This document shows positions 25,470 through 35,273 of a stretch of DNA of 64,000 nt, in pieces. Source of the DNA: Williamsia phyllosphaerae (GTDB lineage Bacteria; Actinomycetota; Actinomycetes; Mycobacteriales; Mycobacteriaceae); NCBI RefSeq assembly GCF_014635305.1, contig NZ_BMCS01000002.1, positions 372,001-436,000 of the forward strand, in the 5' to 3' direction. Made by a program: the position numbers and the translations under genes. Under the pieces are notes generated by a model, which ran no database searches, had not been told where the DNA came from, and saw only the letters and a program-made list of their open reading frames with translations. Position 1 is the stretch's first letter. Each line of letters starts with the position of its first letter.

Positions 25470-26765
25470 TCAGCGGGGCGCCTGCACCAGACCCGCGCCG
25501 ACATCGGCGGCGGGGATGTCGAGGCGACGGGCCTCCCGGGTCAGCGTGGTCCACAGGTCGCGACCCCGCCGGCCGGTGGTCTCACACCACAGCGCGGCGA
25601 TGCCCGCCACATGCGGTGTCGCCATGGAGGTCCCGCTGATCGTGTTGTACCGCGACGGACTCTCGGCGAAGACCGGCCACGACGAGTAGACATCGACACC
25701 CGGCGCCGCGATGTCGACGTTGCCGCCGTCGACGCGCGTGCTGCGCGCCGAGAACGGGGCGATGGCCGATGCGCCGTCGATCGCGCCGACCGCGGCGATC
25801 GACGGACTGTTGGCCGGGACCCCGACGAAACCGGGATCCGACGGCCGGTTGGCGTTGTTACCCGCCGCCGCGATGATCAGGGTGCCCGCGTCGAGTGCGC
25901 GTCGGCCGACGGTCTCGTACGCCTGCGACACCGCCCGAACGTCGGCGCCCAACGACATCGACACGATGTGCACACCGTTGGCCAGCGCCCAGTTCAGACC
26001 CGCGAGAATCCCCGCGTCCGGACCGCCGCCGTCGTTCCCGAGCACCTTGCCGACGTAGATCTCCGCTCCGTGCGCGATGCCGTACCGCCGACCGGTCGGC
26101 GGCGCGAGCGGACCGCACGACGTTCCGACGCAGTGCGTTCCGTGGCCGTGGCCGTCCTGGGGCTGCTCACCCGAGACGAAGCTCTGCGCCGTGATCGAGC
26201 GACCGACGAAGTCGGGGTGGGTGAGGTCCATACCCGTGTCGAGCACCGCGACCTTGACCCCGGCGCCGGTGGCCGCGGAGGTGGACACCCCGGTCGCGAT
26301 GAGTCCCCAGGTGAACTGATCGGTGTCGACGATCGGGCCGGTGGCCGCGGCCGAAACCACTGCCCCACCGAGACGTTCGGACAGATCGGTGACGCCGCCG
26401 CGATAGCCGCGCAGATAGTCCGGCGACGCCCCGCCCGACTCGGCGGAGCGGATGCGCTGCACGCGTTCGGGTTCGATCGATCGGATCGCGCCGTCGAGCG
26501 AGCACATGGCGTCGAGCGCGACGATCTGATCGGCGTCGGCGTCGACGACCGCGACCCCCAGCTCGGCGAAGATGGTCGCCTGAGCCGAGCGGGTCTGCTC
26601 GATGTCGAGGGCCTGTCCTGCGAAATCGGTTGTCGAGGCCACGCTCGTCATGCCCGCCACCTGACGCAGAGTGCCTGCGTAGGAGGAACTCCCGTCGTTC
26701 GGGGCGAACACGACGATGCGCCGTCCGGTCCCGGTGTCGCCAGAGGTATGGGTGTCGCCGATCAT
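25470..26765 (-). CDS. Subtilisin-family (S8) serine protease without signal peptide
   Basis: The 431-residue protein has the complete catalytic set: Asp176 (VAVLDTGMDLTHPDF), His211 (GHGHGTHCVGT), the oxyanion Asn303 (AAAGNN) and Ser380 (ISGTSMATPHVAG). Residues ~15-105 look like an I9-type prodomain. The N-terminus is hydrophilic, with no signal peptide or twin-arginine motif, and no C-terminal anchor is seen. The enzyme is therefore predicted to be intracellular, unlike mycosins. A strong ribosome-binding site (GGGAGGAAG) precedes ATG 26765. A small I9-like gene follows. Confidence 0.92.
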   Translation of the reverse strand: MIGDTHTSGDTGTGRRIVVFAPNDGSSSYAGTLRQVAGMTSVASTTDFAGQALDIEQTRSAQATIFAELGVAVVDADADQIVALDAMCSLDGAIRSIEPERVQRIRSAESGGASPDYLRGYRGGVTDLSERLGGAVVSAAATGPIVDTDQFTWGLIATGVSTSAATGAGVKVAVLDTGMDLTHPDFVGRSITAQSFVSGEQPQDGHGHGTHCVGTSCGPLAPPTGRRYGIAHGAEIYVGKVLGNDGGGPDAGILAGLNWALANGVHIVSMSLGADVRAVSQAYETVGRRALDAGTLIIAAAGNNANRPSDPGFVGVPANSPSIAAVGAIDGASAIAPFSARSTRVDGGNVDIAAPGVDVYSSWPVFAESPSRYNTISGTSMATPHVAGIAALWCETTGRRGRDLWTTLTREARRLDIPAADVGAGLVQAPR

Positions 26766-26928
26766 CGAATCTTCCTCCCGTTGGTCACATTCGTCGCCCG
26801 CGCCGCTCACGCTACTTCGCCTGACTCATCAACTCATGCGCATACCGTAACCTCGCGCTCCGACATGTACCGGACGTCGTCGGTCGAGTAAGTTGGTGTC
26901 GATTCGACGACGTGAGGACAGCAAGAAG

Positions 26929-27213
26929 ATGCTCGTGCACGGCTTGATCGCCAAGGCGACAACGACAGTGGTGACCGGCGCGGTGGGCGCCGTCGCCTAC
27001 GACCTCGCGCGCAAGGCCGTCGCGAAGGCGCCGGTCCGCGACGCCGCCGTGGTCGTCACATCCTGGGGCCTGCGGGGCACCCGCAAGGCCGAGGAGTCCG
27101 CGGAGTCGGCACGCCTGGCCGTGGCCGACGTGGTCGCCGAGGCACGCGAACGCGTCGGCGAGGAGACCACCCCTCCGGGCACCGCCGACGCCGGACACAC
27201 CCACGAGCATTGA
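26929..27213 (+). CDS. PacL-type DUF1490 protein, partner of the metal ATPase
   Basis: The 94-residue protein starts with a membrane helix (about residues 5-25, AKATTTVVTGAVGAVAYDL), followed by a basic, Ala-rich helical region. It ends in GHTHEH, a likely metal-binding tail. This matches DUF1490 / PacL proteins, P1B-ATPase-associated scaffolds known in M. tuberculosis beside CtpC, CtpG and CtpV. Its TGA overlaps the TTG start of the ATPase gene, so the two are translationally coupled. It should stabilise the ATPase in the membrane and help bind zinc or a similar metal. Confidence 0.88.
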   Translation: MLVHGLIAKATTTVVTGAVGAVAYDLARKAVAKAPVRDAAVVVTSWGLRGTRKAEESAESARLAVADVVAEARERVGEETTPPGTADAGHTHEH

Positions 27214-29348
27214 TCGACATCACCCCGGTCTCCGACGCGGCCGGCCGTCTCCGGCTGCGGGTGGGGTGGCTACGCGGATCGTCGATCCGTGCGGTCGCCA
27301 TCGAGGAGGCCGTCATCGGCGTGCCGGGCGTCCGTGTCGTGCACGCCTATCCACGCACCGGTTCGGTCGTGATCTGGTACCGCACCGGGTCCCTGGACCG
27401 CGACGCGATGATCTCCGCGATCGAGGCATCGTCGTCCGTCTCGGCTGACCTGCTGCCCGTTCGCCCGCCGTACTCCGCGGAGATCTCCAACACCGACATC
27501 GTCCGCATGGGCGTCGGCGCCCTCGCGCTGGGCCTTCTCGGAATCCGCCGCTACGGACTGCGCCGTGCGCCGATGCTCGGTCCGACGAGCCGGCTGTTCG
27601 CGACCGGCGTCACCGTGTTCACCGGCTACCCGTTCCTGCGCGGCGCGTTCCGCTCGCTGCTCGGCGGAAAGTCGGCCGGCACCGACGCACTGGTCTCGGC
27701 GGCCACGGTCGCCAGTCTGCTGCTACGCGAGAACGTCGTGGCGCTGACCGTCCTGTGGCTGCTCAACATCGGCGAGTTCCTGCAGGACCTCACGCTGCGC
27801 CGCACCCGGCGCGCCATCTCGGACCTGTTGCGCGGCAACCAGGACACCGCCTGGGTCCGCCTCGCCGACGGCACCGAGATCCAGGTCGGCATCGAGACCC
27901 TGGCCGTCGGCAACGAGGTCATCGTCCACGACCGTGTCGCGGTACCCATCGACGGAACCGTCGTCGAGGGCGAGGCCCTCGTCGACCAGTCCGCCATCAC
28001 CGGCGAGAGCCTGCCGGTGACCGCAGGCGTCGGCGCCACCATCTACGCCGGGTCGGTCGTGATGAACGGTCGGTTGGTCCTGCGTGCGGATGCGGTCGGC
28101 GACAACACGACCATCGGCCGGATCATCACCCGGGTCGAGGAGGCGCAGCACGACCGCGCCCCGATCCAGACCGTCGGCGAGAACTTCTCGCGACGGTTCG
28201 TGCCCGCGTCGTTCGCGGTCTCGGCCATCACCCTTCTGCTGACCCGCGACGTCCGGCGTGCGATGACGATGCTTCTCATCGCCTGCCCGTGTGCGGTCGG
28301 TCTGGCGACCCCGACCGCGATCAGCGCGGCCATCGGCAACGGCGCCCGACGCGGCATCCTGATCAAGGGCGGCTCACACCTCGAGCGCGCCGGCCGGTTC
28401 GACGCCGTCGTCTTCGACAAGACCGGGACCCTCACCCAGGGCCGTCCCATCGTCACCAACGTCGTGTCGTTCCACGACGACTGGCAGCCCGAGCAGGTCC
28501 TCGCCTACGCGGCGAGCTCGGAGATCCACTCCCGACATCCGTTGGCCGAGGCGGTCATCCGGTCCACCGAGGAACGCCACATCGCCATCCCCCCGCACGA
28601 GGAGTGCGAGGTGCTCGTCGGACTCGGCATGCGTACCCGGGCCGACGGACGCACTCTGCTGCTCGGCAGCCCGTCACTGCTCACCGGCGAACAGGTCGCG
28701 GTCAGCGCGGACGCCGAGGCGTGGGTCGACAAGCTGCGCTCACGCGCGGAGACCCCACTGCTGCTGGCGGTCGACGGTGAGCTGGTGGGGTTGATCAGCC
28801 TGCGCGACGAGGTGCGGGCCGAGGCGTCCGAGGTGATCGCCGAACTGCGGTCGGTGGGCATCACGCGCATCGTCATGCTGACCGGCGACCACCCGACCAC
28901 CGCGGCCGCGGTCGCCGCCGAACTCGGCATCGACGAGTGGCGCGCCGAAGCGCTCCCCGAGGACAAATTGGCCGCGGTTCGCGACCTGCAGGACGCCGGA
29001 CACGTCGTCGCGGTGGTCGGCGACGGCATCAACGACGCTCCGGCGCTGGCGGCCGCCGACATCGGCATCGCGATGGGCCTCGGTGGCACCGACGTGGCCG
29101 TCGAGGCCGCCGACATCGCCCTGGCCGGAGACGACCTGCGACGCCTGGTCGATGTCCGTGAGCTCGGCGCGCGCACCGTCGATCTCATCGGCCAGAACTA
29201 CGGGATGTCGATCGCGGTGAACGCCATCGGACTCGCTGTCGGAGCCGGCGGCGCACTCTCCCCGGTGCTCGCCGCGGTGCTGCACAACGCCTCGTCGGTC
29301 GCGGTGGTGGCCAACAGCTCCCGACTGATCCGACACCGCCTCGACTGA
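27210..29348 (+). CDS. ctpC: CtpC-like P1B-type metal-exporting ATPase
   Basis: The 712-residue pump shows all P-type ATPase motifs: TGES (264-267), the metal-site CPC (359-361) in IACPCAVGLATPTA, the phosphorylated Asp403 in DKTGTLT, the HP dipeptide (443-444) and GDGINDAPAL. Long stretches such as IGNGARRGILIKGGSHLERA and SEIHSRHPLAEAVIRSTEER match mycobacterial CtpC as I know it. CtpC exports zinc (and manganese has been reported) and protects against metal poisoning. It starts at TTG 27210 overlapping the PacL gene. The N-terminal ~90 residues form a degenerate HMA-like domain without CxxC. Confidence 0.93.
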   Translation: MIDITPVSDAAGRLRLRVGWLRGSSIRAVAIEEAVIGVPGVRVVHAYPRTGSVVIWYRTGSLDRDAMISAIEASSSVSADLLPVRPPYSAEISNTDIVRMGVGALALGLLGIRRYGLRRAPMLGPTSRLFATGVTVFTGYPFLRGAFRSLLGGKSAGTDALVSAATVASLLLRENVVALTVLWLLNIGEFLQDLTLRRTRRAISDLLRGNQDTAWVRLADGTEIQVGIETLAVGNEVIVHDRVAVPIDGTVVEGEALVDQSAITGESLPVTAGVGATIYAGSVVMNGRLVLRADAVGDNTTIGRIITRVEEAQHDRAPIQTVGENFSRRFVPASFAVSAITLLLTRDVRRAMTMLLIACPCAVGLATPTAISAAIGNGARRGILIKGGSHLERAGRFDAVVFDKTGTLTQGRPIVTNVVSFHDDWQPEQVLAYAASSEIHSRHPLAEAVIRSTEERHIAIPPHEECEVLVGLGMRTRADGRTLLLGSPSLLTGEQVAVSADAEAWVDKLRSRAETPLLLAVDGELVGLISLRDEVRAEASEVIAELRSVGITRIVMLTGDHPTTAAAVAAELGIDEWRAEALPEDKLAAVRDLQDAGHVVAVVGDGINDAPALAAADIGIAMGLGGTDVAVEAADIALAGDDLRRLVDVRELGARTVDLIGQNYGMSIAVNAIGLAVGAGGALSPVLAAVLHNASSVAVVANSSRLIRHRLD

Positions 29349-29354
29349 GTGCGC

Positions 29355-29813
29355 TCAGCCCTGGTCGGGAAGACGATCCAGGAACGGCTGCTGCGCGGCG
29401 AGGATCTTCTCCCGGGCCACGTCGATGGCGAACCACTCGACGCGGTCGACCTCGGGGAACGACGCGGTGACACCGGAGCGCGGGGGCCACACCATCTCGA
29501 AGGTGTTGCTCACCGCGTCGGACACGTCGAGATCGGCCTCGACCGCGAACGCGGTGACGATCTTGCCGCCCTTCTGGGTGATCTCCCCCAGGTCGATGAC
29601 CGTACCGTCCGGCACCGGCATCCCGAGTTCCTCGGTGAACTCCCGCCGGGCCGCGTCCAGCGCCGGTTCGTCGGACTCGTACTCCCCCTTGGGGATCGAC
29701 CACGCCCCGGCGTCCTTCTTGGCCCAGAACGGTCCACCCGGGTGGGCCAGCACCACCTCCACCGTCGCCGACGACCGACGGAAGACGAGCAGCCCGGCGC
29801 TACGTCTGGGCAT
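29355..29813 (-). CDS. Nudix hydrolase
   Basis: The 152-residue protein has a Nudix box (G-x5-E-x7-REFTEEL-G at about residues 42-64, within GEYESDEPALDAARREF) that binds Mg2+ and hydrolyses nucleoside-diphosphate derivatives. The N-terminus (PRRSAGLLVFRR) and the insertion FWAKKDAGAWSIPKG resemble the AP4A/MutT-like actinobacterial group. Its actual substrate is unknown. It converges on ctpC with only 6 nt between the stops and seems to form its own short unit with the small membrane-protein gene upstream. Confidence 0.9.
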   Translation of the reverse strand: MPRRSAGLLVFRRSSATVEVVLAHPGGPFWAKKDAGAWSIPKGEYESDEPALDAARREFTEELGMPVPDGTVIDLGEITQKGGKIVTAFAVEADLDVSDAVSNTFEMVWPPRSGVTASFPEVDRVEWFAIDVAREKILAAQQPFLDRLPDQG

Positions 29814-29843
29814 ACGACGACTCGCGCGGGCGCGTTGGGAGGT

Positions 29844-30044
29844 TCAGGGCTGGGCGTGGATGAGCGACGTGGCCGTCGGCATCTCCGTGACCGGCGCCTC
29901 GGGGTGCGGCGAGCGGACGCCGATACCGTCCCCGCTGCCGAGGTCGGCGTCGCGACGCTCCACGGCGCGACCGATCAACAGCGCAGCAGCGATCGAGACC
30001 AGGCACCACCCTGCACAGATGGTGATCACGATCACAGTCAACAT
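29844..30044 (-). CDS. Very small single-helix membrane protein
   Basis: The 66-residue protein consists of one N-terminal helix (MLTVIVITICAGWCLVSIAAALLIG...) and a hydrophilic C-terminal tail. A GGAG ribosome-binding site lies close before ATG 30044. It lies 30 nt upstream of the Nudix gene on the same strand. No family is recognised. Small size makes it uncertain, but the helix and ribosome-binding site support a real gene. Confidence 0.55.
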   Translation of the reverse strand: MLTVIVITICAGWCLVSIAAALLIGRAVERRDADLGSGDGIGVRSPHPEAPVTEMPTATSLIHAQP

Positions 30045-30160
30045 GGCTCCATCGTGTCTGGTCGCGGTCACGAACACAACTCCGGGGTCGGCGTTTCGCG
30101 GGATCGGAAACACCGTTAACCAGGTCTAATGATCGTAAATGGCTCGCTCGGCCATCCACG

Positions 30161-31105
30161 TCACCCCTCCGATGGCTTCGGAAGCCCCTCGACTGCGGCG
30201 CGGATCTCGCCCGCTTCCGGATACGACTCCAGGGTCCCGGTCGCCTGCACGGAGATCGATGCCGCTGCCGTGGCCCACCGGACCGCGTCGGCGAGCTCGT
30301 CCCCCGTCGCCAGGCGAGCGGCCAGTGCGCCGACGAACTGATCACCGGCGCCGGTGGAGTCCACCACCTCGACCCGCGGTGAGCGTTGTCGCCCGTCGCC
30401 GTCGGAGTCCACCCAGACCGCCCCGGCGGCGCCGAGCGTCGCGACGACACTGTTCGCTCCCCGCGATCGCAGTTCCCGGGCGGCGGCGATCGCGGAGTCC
30501 GGACCGTCGACGGCGAGCCCGGTGAGGTCGGCCAGTTCGTTGTCGTTGACGATCACCGGGTCGCAGCGACCCAACACAGACTCCGGCACCGGACGCGCGG
30601 GAGCCGCATTCAGGACGAACCGACCGGCGCACTGCTGCGAGGCCGCGACGATCACCTCGTCGGGGATCTCGAGCTGGCACACCACGACCGGCGCGGTCTC
30701 GATCGCCGCACGCTCGTCGTCGGAGAGCGCGCCCCAGACACCATTCGCCCCGGCCGCGACCACGATCGTGTTCTGCCCGTCGGCGACGGCGATGTAGGCC
30801 GCACCGCTCGGCGCATCGGCGACCGCCGCCACCAGATCGGTGGCGACGCCCCGTCGGTCGAGTTCGGCGACGAGTGCGCGCCCGTCCTCGTCGTCACCGA
30901 CCCGCCCGCAGAACGACACCGCACCGCAGGTGATCTGGGCCGCGACAGCCTGATTGGCACCCTTGCCACCGACATTGCGCCGCACCGAGCGCGCGATGAG
31001 GGTCTGTCCCGCGCGCGGCAGGTGATCGAGTTCGGTGACGACGTCGAGGTTCACCGATCCGACGACGACCACGAGTGGCGTCGGGGTCGGGGTCGTGGGG
31101 GTCAT
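30161..31105 (-). CDS. rbsK: Ribokinase (PfkB family)
   Basis: The 314-residue sugar kinase has the PfkB signatures GGKGANQAVAA (about residues 46-56) and the C-terminal DSTGAGDQFVGALAARL with the catalytic aspartate. The GSVNLDVVTELDHLPRAGQT start and the VNDNEL segment fit ribokinase specifically. It phosphorylates ribose at O5 using ATP. No ribose transporter or RbsR is nearby; it probably salvages ribose from nucleosides. It is followed by the DUF3556 gene further upstream on the same strand. Confidence 0.9.
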   Translation of the reverse strand: MTPTTPTPTPLVVVVGSVNLDVVTELDHLPRAGQTLIARSVRRNVGGKGANQAVAAQITCGAVSFCGRVGDDEDGRALVAELDRRGVATDLVAAVADAPSGAAYIAVADGQNTIVVAAGANGVWGALSDDERAAIETAPVVVCQLEIPDEVIVAASQQCAGRFVLNAAPARPVPESVLGRCDPVIVNDNELADLTGLAVDGPDSAIAAARELRSRGANSVVATLGAAGAVWVDSDGDGRQRSPRVEVVDSTGAGDQFVGALAARLATGDELADAVRWATAAASISVQATGTLESYPEAGEIRAAVEGLPKPSEG

Positions 31106-31153
31106 CGTGTCAGTGTCGCGTAGAGCCGCCTCATCGCGTCCCGCGACCGGCCC

Positions 31154-32887
31154 TCACCGTGTCGGGGCGGTTCCCGACTCCACCTGCACCGGCAGGTCGT
31201 CGGCCCACGGCTGGGCGTTCACCATGTCCGTGACCCGGATCGAGCCGCGTTCGAATTCGCCGGTCGCGGGGTCGACCAATCGGTACTGCTGCGTGCGTCG
31301 GTGGATCGGCTGCGCGTCGAGCAGGATGACGCGGACCTCGCCGGGGTCGAATTGACAGCGTTCCTGCAACGCGGCGATGAGCGTCTCGTTATGCATGTGT
31401 CCGTCGCCGAAGTTCCAGCCGATGGCGGTGCTGCAGATCCGTTCGCCGTCGACGATGACGTAGTCGGATTCGTCCCGGTCGGCGAGGGCGCGGTGGACGA
31501 GGGTGAACAGGGCGCGGCCGTGGGTGTTCATGGCGCGGAACGCGTATCCGAGGTGTTGCTGGATGACCGCCTGCTCGGGACCGAACATCTTCTCCAGCTG
31601 CGCCTGCGGCATGATCGCGATCGTCTTGACCCGATCGGTCAGTTTCGCCGACGCGGTTGGCGTCATGCACCACATGGTGGTGTCCCAGTTGCCCGCGTAG
31701 TAGCGCATCCCCGGCAGGAACGAGATCTTGTGCGGGAACAGGTTGCCTGCGACGACGACGGCCACGACGACCGCGAACAGTCCGAACACCGGGATCGGTT
31801 GCGAGACGTCGCCGAGACCGGTCTCGGCGTGGCCGACGAACAGGATCCCGACCCCGATGATCATGAAGACGTTCCATTCCAGCGGTGCCCCCATCGGAAT
31901 CGACGACAGGATGCCGAGGTGGAACACGATCATCACGGTGGCGGCGACGGTGGTGACGATTCCGCCGCCGGAGAAGAACAGGACCAGCGGCACCGCCATC
32001 TCCACCGCGGTGGCGACGTGGGCGATCGTCGCCGCCAGACGGGAGGGTCGCAGGTCGTCCGGGTAACTGCGGAAGAACCGCTTCTTGATCGAGGTCGGCC
32101 GGATCGTGGGGCTGTTCGACAGCATCGTCGACATCACGAACGGCAGGTGCGGGTTGACCTTCGAGGTGGCCGCCGCGACCCAGATGACGAGGAAGATCAG
32201 TTTCGCCGCCACGACCATGTCGACCGCGGCGAAGAGGAACGTCACCGACAACGTCGCGTAGATCTCACCACGGCAGGCCAGGAAGATCACCTTGTCGCGG
32301 AGTCCGAGCACGGCCAGCACCCCGAGCATGACGGCGACAGGTGCGACCGGCAATACGCCGACCGTCGTGTCGAGTGCGGGCACCTCTCCGGTGCCGTCGG
32401 AGGCCAGCGCCCACACCGCGGCACCGAGCAGCGCGGCGTAGAGGAGCACGTCGAACGGGGTGCGCGCGGTGCCCGCGGTCAGCGGGATCCGCGGCCACGG
32501 GGGCAGTCGAATGGTGCCCGGCCGCAGCCAGTACAGCGGCGATCCCATCGGCGGGAAGTAGCGGTTGTTGAGCGGACCGAAGCCACAGCCGAGTCCGAGG
32601 ACCTCGAACAGCAGCGAGAACACGACGATCTTCTGGAAGACGATCGGTTCCGACCACCAGGAACCGGTCGCGGTGAACCCGTCGACGCCGGTGGTCGCCA
32701 GCGCGACAGCGATCCCGCCGAGCACGTACAGGACGATCTTGGTGACGTAGAAGACGTACAGGGCATCGGGTACACCGAACCCTCGACGCGCGAGGTGTGC
32801 CGCGGCCGGGCGGATGCGTTCGCTCCGGCTGCCCGCCGACCACGCGGCCATGTCCCACACGGGCAGGTCGGGGCGAAGGAATCCCAT
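31154..32887 (-). CDS. DUF3556 multi-pass membrane protein
   Basis: The 577-residue protein has about ten membrane helices and highly characteristic stretches ([67 protein letters not shown]). These match the DUF3556 family of mycolic-acid actinobacteria, which is of unknown function. The C-terminal ~150 residues are soluble. It is divergent from an AccD4-like carboxylase, and the shared promoter region has an operator-like site, suggesting a link to lipid metabolism. It starts at ATG 32887 with a TAGGTT hexamer 8 nt upstream and no ribosome-binding site. Confidence 0.85.
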   Translation of the reverse strand: MGFLRPDLPVWDMAAWSAGSRSERIRPAAAHLARRGFGVPDALYVFYVTKIVLYVLGGIAVALATTGVDGFTATGSWWSEPIVFQKIVVFSLLFEVLGLGCGFGPLNNRYFPPMGSPLYWLRPGTIRLPPWPRIPLTAGTARTPFDVLLYAALLGAAVWALASDGTGEVPALDTTVGVLPVAPVAVMLGVLAVLGLRDKVIFLACRGEIYATLSVTFLFAAVDMVVAAKLIFLVIWVAAATSKVNPHLPFVMSTMLSNSPTIRPTSIKKRFFRSYPDDLRPSRLAATIAHVATAVEMAVPLVLFFSGGGIVTTVAATVMIVFHLGILSSIPMGAPLEWNVFMIIGVGILFVGHAETGLGDVSQPIPVFGLFAVVVAVVVAGNLFPHKISFLPGMRYYAGNWDTTMWCMTPTASAKLTDRVKTIAIMPQAQLEKMFGPEQAVIQQHLGYAFRAMNTHGRALFTLVHRALADRDESDYVIVDGERICSTAIGWNFGDGHMHNETLIAALQERCQFDPGEVRVILLDAQPIHRRTQQYRLVDPATGEFERGSIRVTDMVNAQPWADDLPVQVESGTAPTR

Positions 32888-32895
32888 GGGAGAAC

Positions 32896-32920
32896 AACCT
32901 AGCCCAAACGAGCGCTTGGT
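32896..32920. promoter_or_regulatory. Leaderless promoter (-10) of the DUF3556 gene with operator-like palindrome
   Basis: On the minus strand TAGGTT (32901-32896) ends 8 nt before ATG 32887. Immediately upstream, 32907-32920 (AACGAGCGCTTGGT) is an imperfect palindrome around AGCGCT, matching its own reverse complement at 10 of 14 positions. Such AGCGCT-centred sites are typical of TetR-type regulators of acyl-CoA metabolism. The regulator is not in the window. Confidence 0.45.
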
Positions 32921-33058
32921 CGGTGGAGAACGAACCCGACACCGCACGGCAGCGTCCCTCGCCACCCGGGGTGCGGAGGTTGTCACAGCGAACCCGAGCT
33001 CGGGCAGCCCATTGTTCAGACTTCGGTCGCAGCGGCCGACCCGGTACGAACCGCCACC

Positions 33059-33064
33059 TACCGT
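33059..33064 (+). promoter_or_regulatory. -10 element (TACCGT) of the accD gene
   Basis: TACCGT ends 8 nt before ATG 33073 and there is no Shine-Dalgarno sequence, consistent with a leaderless mRNA. Confidence 0.45.
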
Positions 33065-33072
33065 CGGCCTCG

Positions 33073-34644
33073 ATGACCATTGTCGAAAGTGAGCCACCCG
33101 TGGGCACGACCGCAGACAAACTCGCCGAGCTGCACAAGAAGATGGCCGAGGCGGCCGAGCCGGCCGGCGACAAGGGCATCGCCAAGCGGCGGCTGAAGGG
33201 GATCCCGAGCGCGCGCGAGCGCATCCACAGCCTTCTCGACCCGGGAACCTTCGTCGAGATCGGGGCGATGGTCCGTCAGCCCTACGTCACCGACGCGCTC
33301 TACGGCGACGGCGTCGTGACCGGGCGCGGCCTCATCGAGGGCAGACCGGTGGTCGTCATCTCCCATGACCAGACGGTGTTCGGGGGTTCGGTCGGCGAGA
33401 TGTTCGGTCGCAAGGTCGCCGCCGCGATGGAGACCGCGATCGACAACGGCTGTCCCCTCGTCGCGATCAACGACTCCGGTGGCGCCCGCGTGCAGGATGC
33501 CGTCACCTCCCTGGCCTGGTACGCGGGGATGAGCCGCCGTCAGATCCGGCTGTCGGGATTGGTCCCGCAGGTGTCGCTGATGTTGGGCAAGTGCGCTGCG
33601 GGCGCGGTCTACGGACCCATCAACACCGACGTGTTGATCGCGACCGAGCGGGCCTACATGTTCGTCACCGGTCCGGACGTGATCCGCGAGGTCACCGGCG
33701 AGGAGGTGAGCATCGACGAACTCGGCGGTGCCTACAACCAGGCCCGATACGGCAACATCCATCACGTCGCGGCGACCGAGGATGAGGCTTTCGCGTGGGC
33801 CCGGGAGTATCTCGGGTTCTTCCCGTCGTCGTGTTGGGAGAGTCCACCGGTGGTCAACCCCGGACTCGAACCCGAGATCACGGCGTCGGACCTGGAACTC
33901 GACCGGATCATCCCCGACCAGGACCGGGCGGGATACGACATGCACGACATCCTGGTTCGCATCTTCGACGACGGGACGTTCCACGAGTTCGGCGAGCCGG
34001 TGGCCAACAATCTCATCACCGGCTTCTCCCGGGTCGACGGGCGCACGGTGGGTGTGCTCGCGAATCAGCCGCTGGTCTCCGCGGGTGCGCTCGACGCCAA
34101 GGCGTCGGACAAGGCCGCCCACTTCATCCGGCTGTGCGATGCCTTCAACATCCCGCTGGTCTTCGTCGTCGACACCCCGGGGGTGCTCCCCGGCGTCGAC
34201 GAGGAGAAGATCGGCGTGATCAAACGCGGCGGCCGGTTCTTCTACGCGGTGGCCGAGGCCTCGGTGCCGATCGTCACCGTCATCGTGCGCAAGGCCTACG
34301 GCGGCGGGTACGCGGTGATGGGCTGCAAACAGCTCGGCGCCGACGTCAACCTGGCCTGGCCGACCGCCCGCATCGCCGTGATGGGTGGCGAGTCGGCGGT
34401 CGGGCTCATCGGACGGCAGGCGCTCGCCGCGGCGAGCGACGAGGACCGCCCACGGGTGCGCGAGGAGCTGATCACCTTCTACAACGACACCGTCGCGACC
34501 CCGTGGGTCGCCGCCGAGCGGGGCTACATCGATGCGGTGATCCAGCCCTCGGACACCCGACTCGAGATCCGCAAGGCGCTACGGCTGCTGCGGGACAAGA
34601 CGACATCGGACACCCCGCGTCGCCACCGCGTCATCCCGCTCTGA
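33073..34644 (+). CDS. Acyl-CoA carboxylase carboxyltransferase (beta) subunit, AccD4-like
   Basis: The 523-residue protein is a biotin-dependent carboxyltransferase. It has the N-lobe oxyanion region [11 protein letters not shown], the acyl-CoA pocket [20 protein letters not shown] and the C-lobe [11 protein letters not shown] motif. Its length and sequence are close to mycobacterial AccD4 (long-chain acyl-CoA carboxylation for mycolic-acid synthesis), but the neighbours pks13 and fadD32 are absent, so it is an AccD4-like paralogue with an unknown acyl substrate. A biotin-carrying alpha subunit must be encoded elsewhere. It is divergent from DUF3556. Confidence 0.92.
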   Translation: MTIVESEPPVGTTADKLAELHKKMAEAAEPAGDKGIAKRRLKGIPSARERIHSLLDPGTFVEIGAMVRQPYVTDALYGDGVVTGRGLIEGRPVVVISHDQTVFGGSVGEMFGRKVAAAMETAIDNGCPLVAINDSGGARVQDAVTSLAWYAGMSRRQIRLSGLVPQVSLMLGKCAAGAVYGPINTDVLIATERAYMFVTGPDVIREVTGEEVSIDELGGAYNQARYGNIHHVAATEDEAFAWAREYLGFFPSSCWESPPVVNPGLEPEITASDLELDRIIPDQDRAGYDMHDILVRIFDDGTFHEFGEPVANNLITGFSRVDGRTVGVLANQPLVSAGALDAKASDKAAHFIRLCDAFNIPLVFVVDTPGVLPGVDEEKIGVIKRGGRFFYAVAEASVPIVTVIVRKAYGGGYAVMGCKQLGADVNLAWPTARIAVMGGESAVGLIGRQALAAASDEDRPRVREELITFYNDTVATPWVAAERGYIDAVIQPSDTRLEIRKALRLLRDKTTSDTPRRHRVIPL

Positions 34645-34669
34645 TCGGCGACGAAGGTCGCGGCAGACG

Positions 34670-35233
34670 TCAGAAGGTGACGGTCGGCGGTGCCTGCTGC
34701 CCCTCGGGCGCCTTGTAGAACTCGCGGGTCGACACCTTCGCGAAGCCGGAGAAGAACATCCACGGGATGGTCTGCACCAGGGTGTTGAGGGTGGTGACGG
34801 CGTCGTTGTAGTACTGGCGGGCGAACGAGATCTGGTTCTCGGTGTCGGTCAGCTGCCGCTGCAGGTCGAGGAACTGCGTGTCGGCCTTGAGGTCGGGGTA
34901 CGCCTCCGCCACCGCCATCACGTTGACCAGGGCGTCACTCAACTGGGCGTCGGCGGCGGCCTTCTCCGGGACCGCGTCGCCCTCGGCGGCCTTCGCCACG
35001 CGTGAGCGCGCAGCGGTGACGGCCTCGAACACCCCGGATTCGTGTGCGGCGTAGCCCTTCACGGTGTTCACCAGGTTGGGGATCAGGTCGGCCCGTCGGG
35101 TCAGCTGGACGTCGATGCCGCCGAGTGCTTCCTGCGCGCCGATGTCGGCCTTGCGCAGCTTGTTGAAGCCGACGACGCCGAAGCCCACGAGGGCGACGAT
35201 GACCACCACGATCACGATCAATGCGATCAGCAT
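34670..35233 (-). CDS. LemA-family membrane protein
   Basis: The 187-residue protein has one N-terminal helix (MLIALIVIVVVIVALVGFGVV) followed by a helical bundle with the LemA signatures VQLTRRADLIPNLVNTVKGY and ISFARQYYNDAVTTLNT. LemA proteins project a four-helix domain outside or inside the membrane; their role is unclear, possibly envelope stress. The gene lies 40 nt downstream of the DUF2207 gene, a very common pairing. An AAAGGGA ribosome-binding site precedes ATG 35233. Confidence 0.92.
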   Translation of the reverse strand: MLIALIVIVVVIVALVGFGVVGFNKLRKADIGAQEALGGIDVQLTRRADLIPNLVNTVKGYAAHESGVFEAVTAARSRVAKAAEGDAVPEKAAADAQLSDALVNVMAVAEAYPDLKADTQFLDLQRQLTDTENQISFARQYYNDAVTTLNTLVQTIPWMFFSGFAKVSTREFYKAPEGQQAPPTVTF

Positions 35234-35273
35234 GCGGTATTCCCTTTCACGACACATCCATCGGTTTGCCTTG

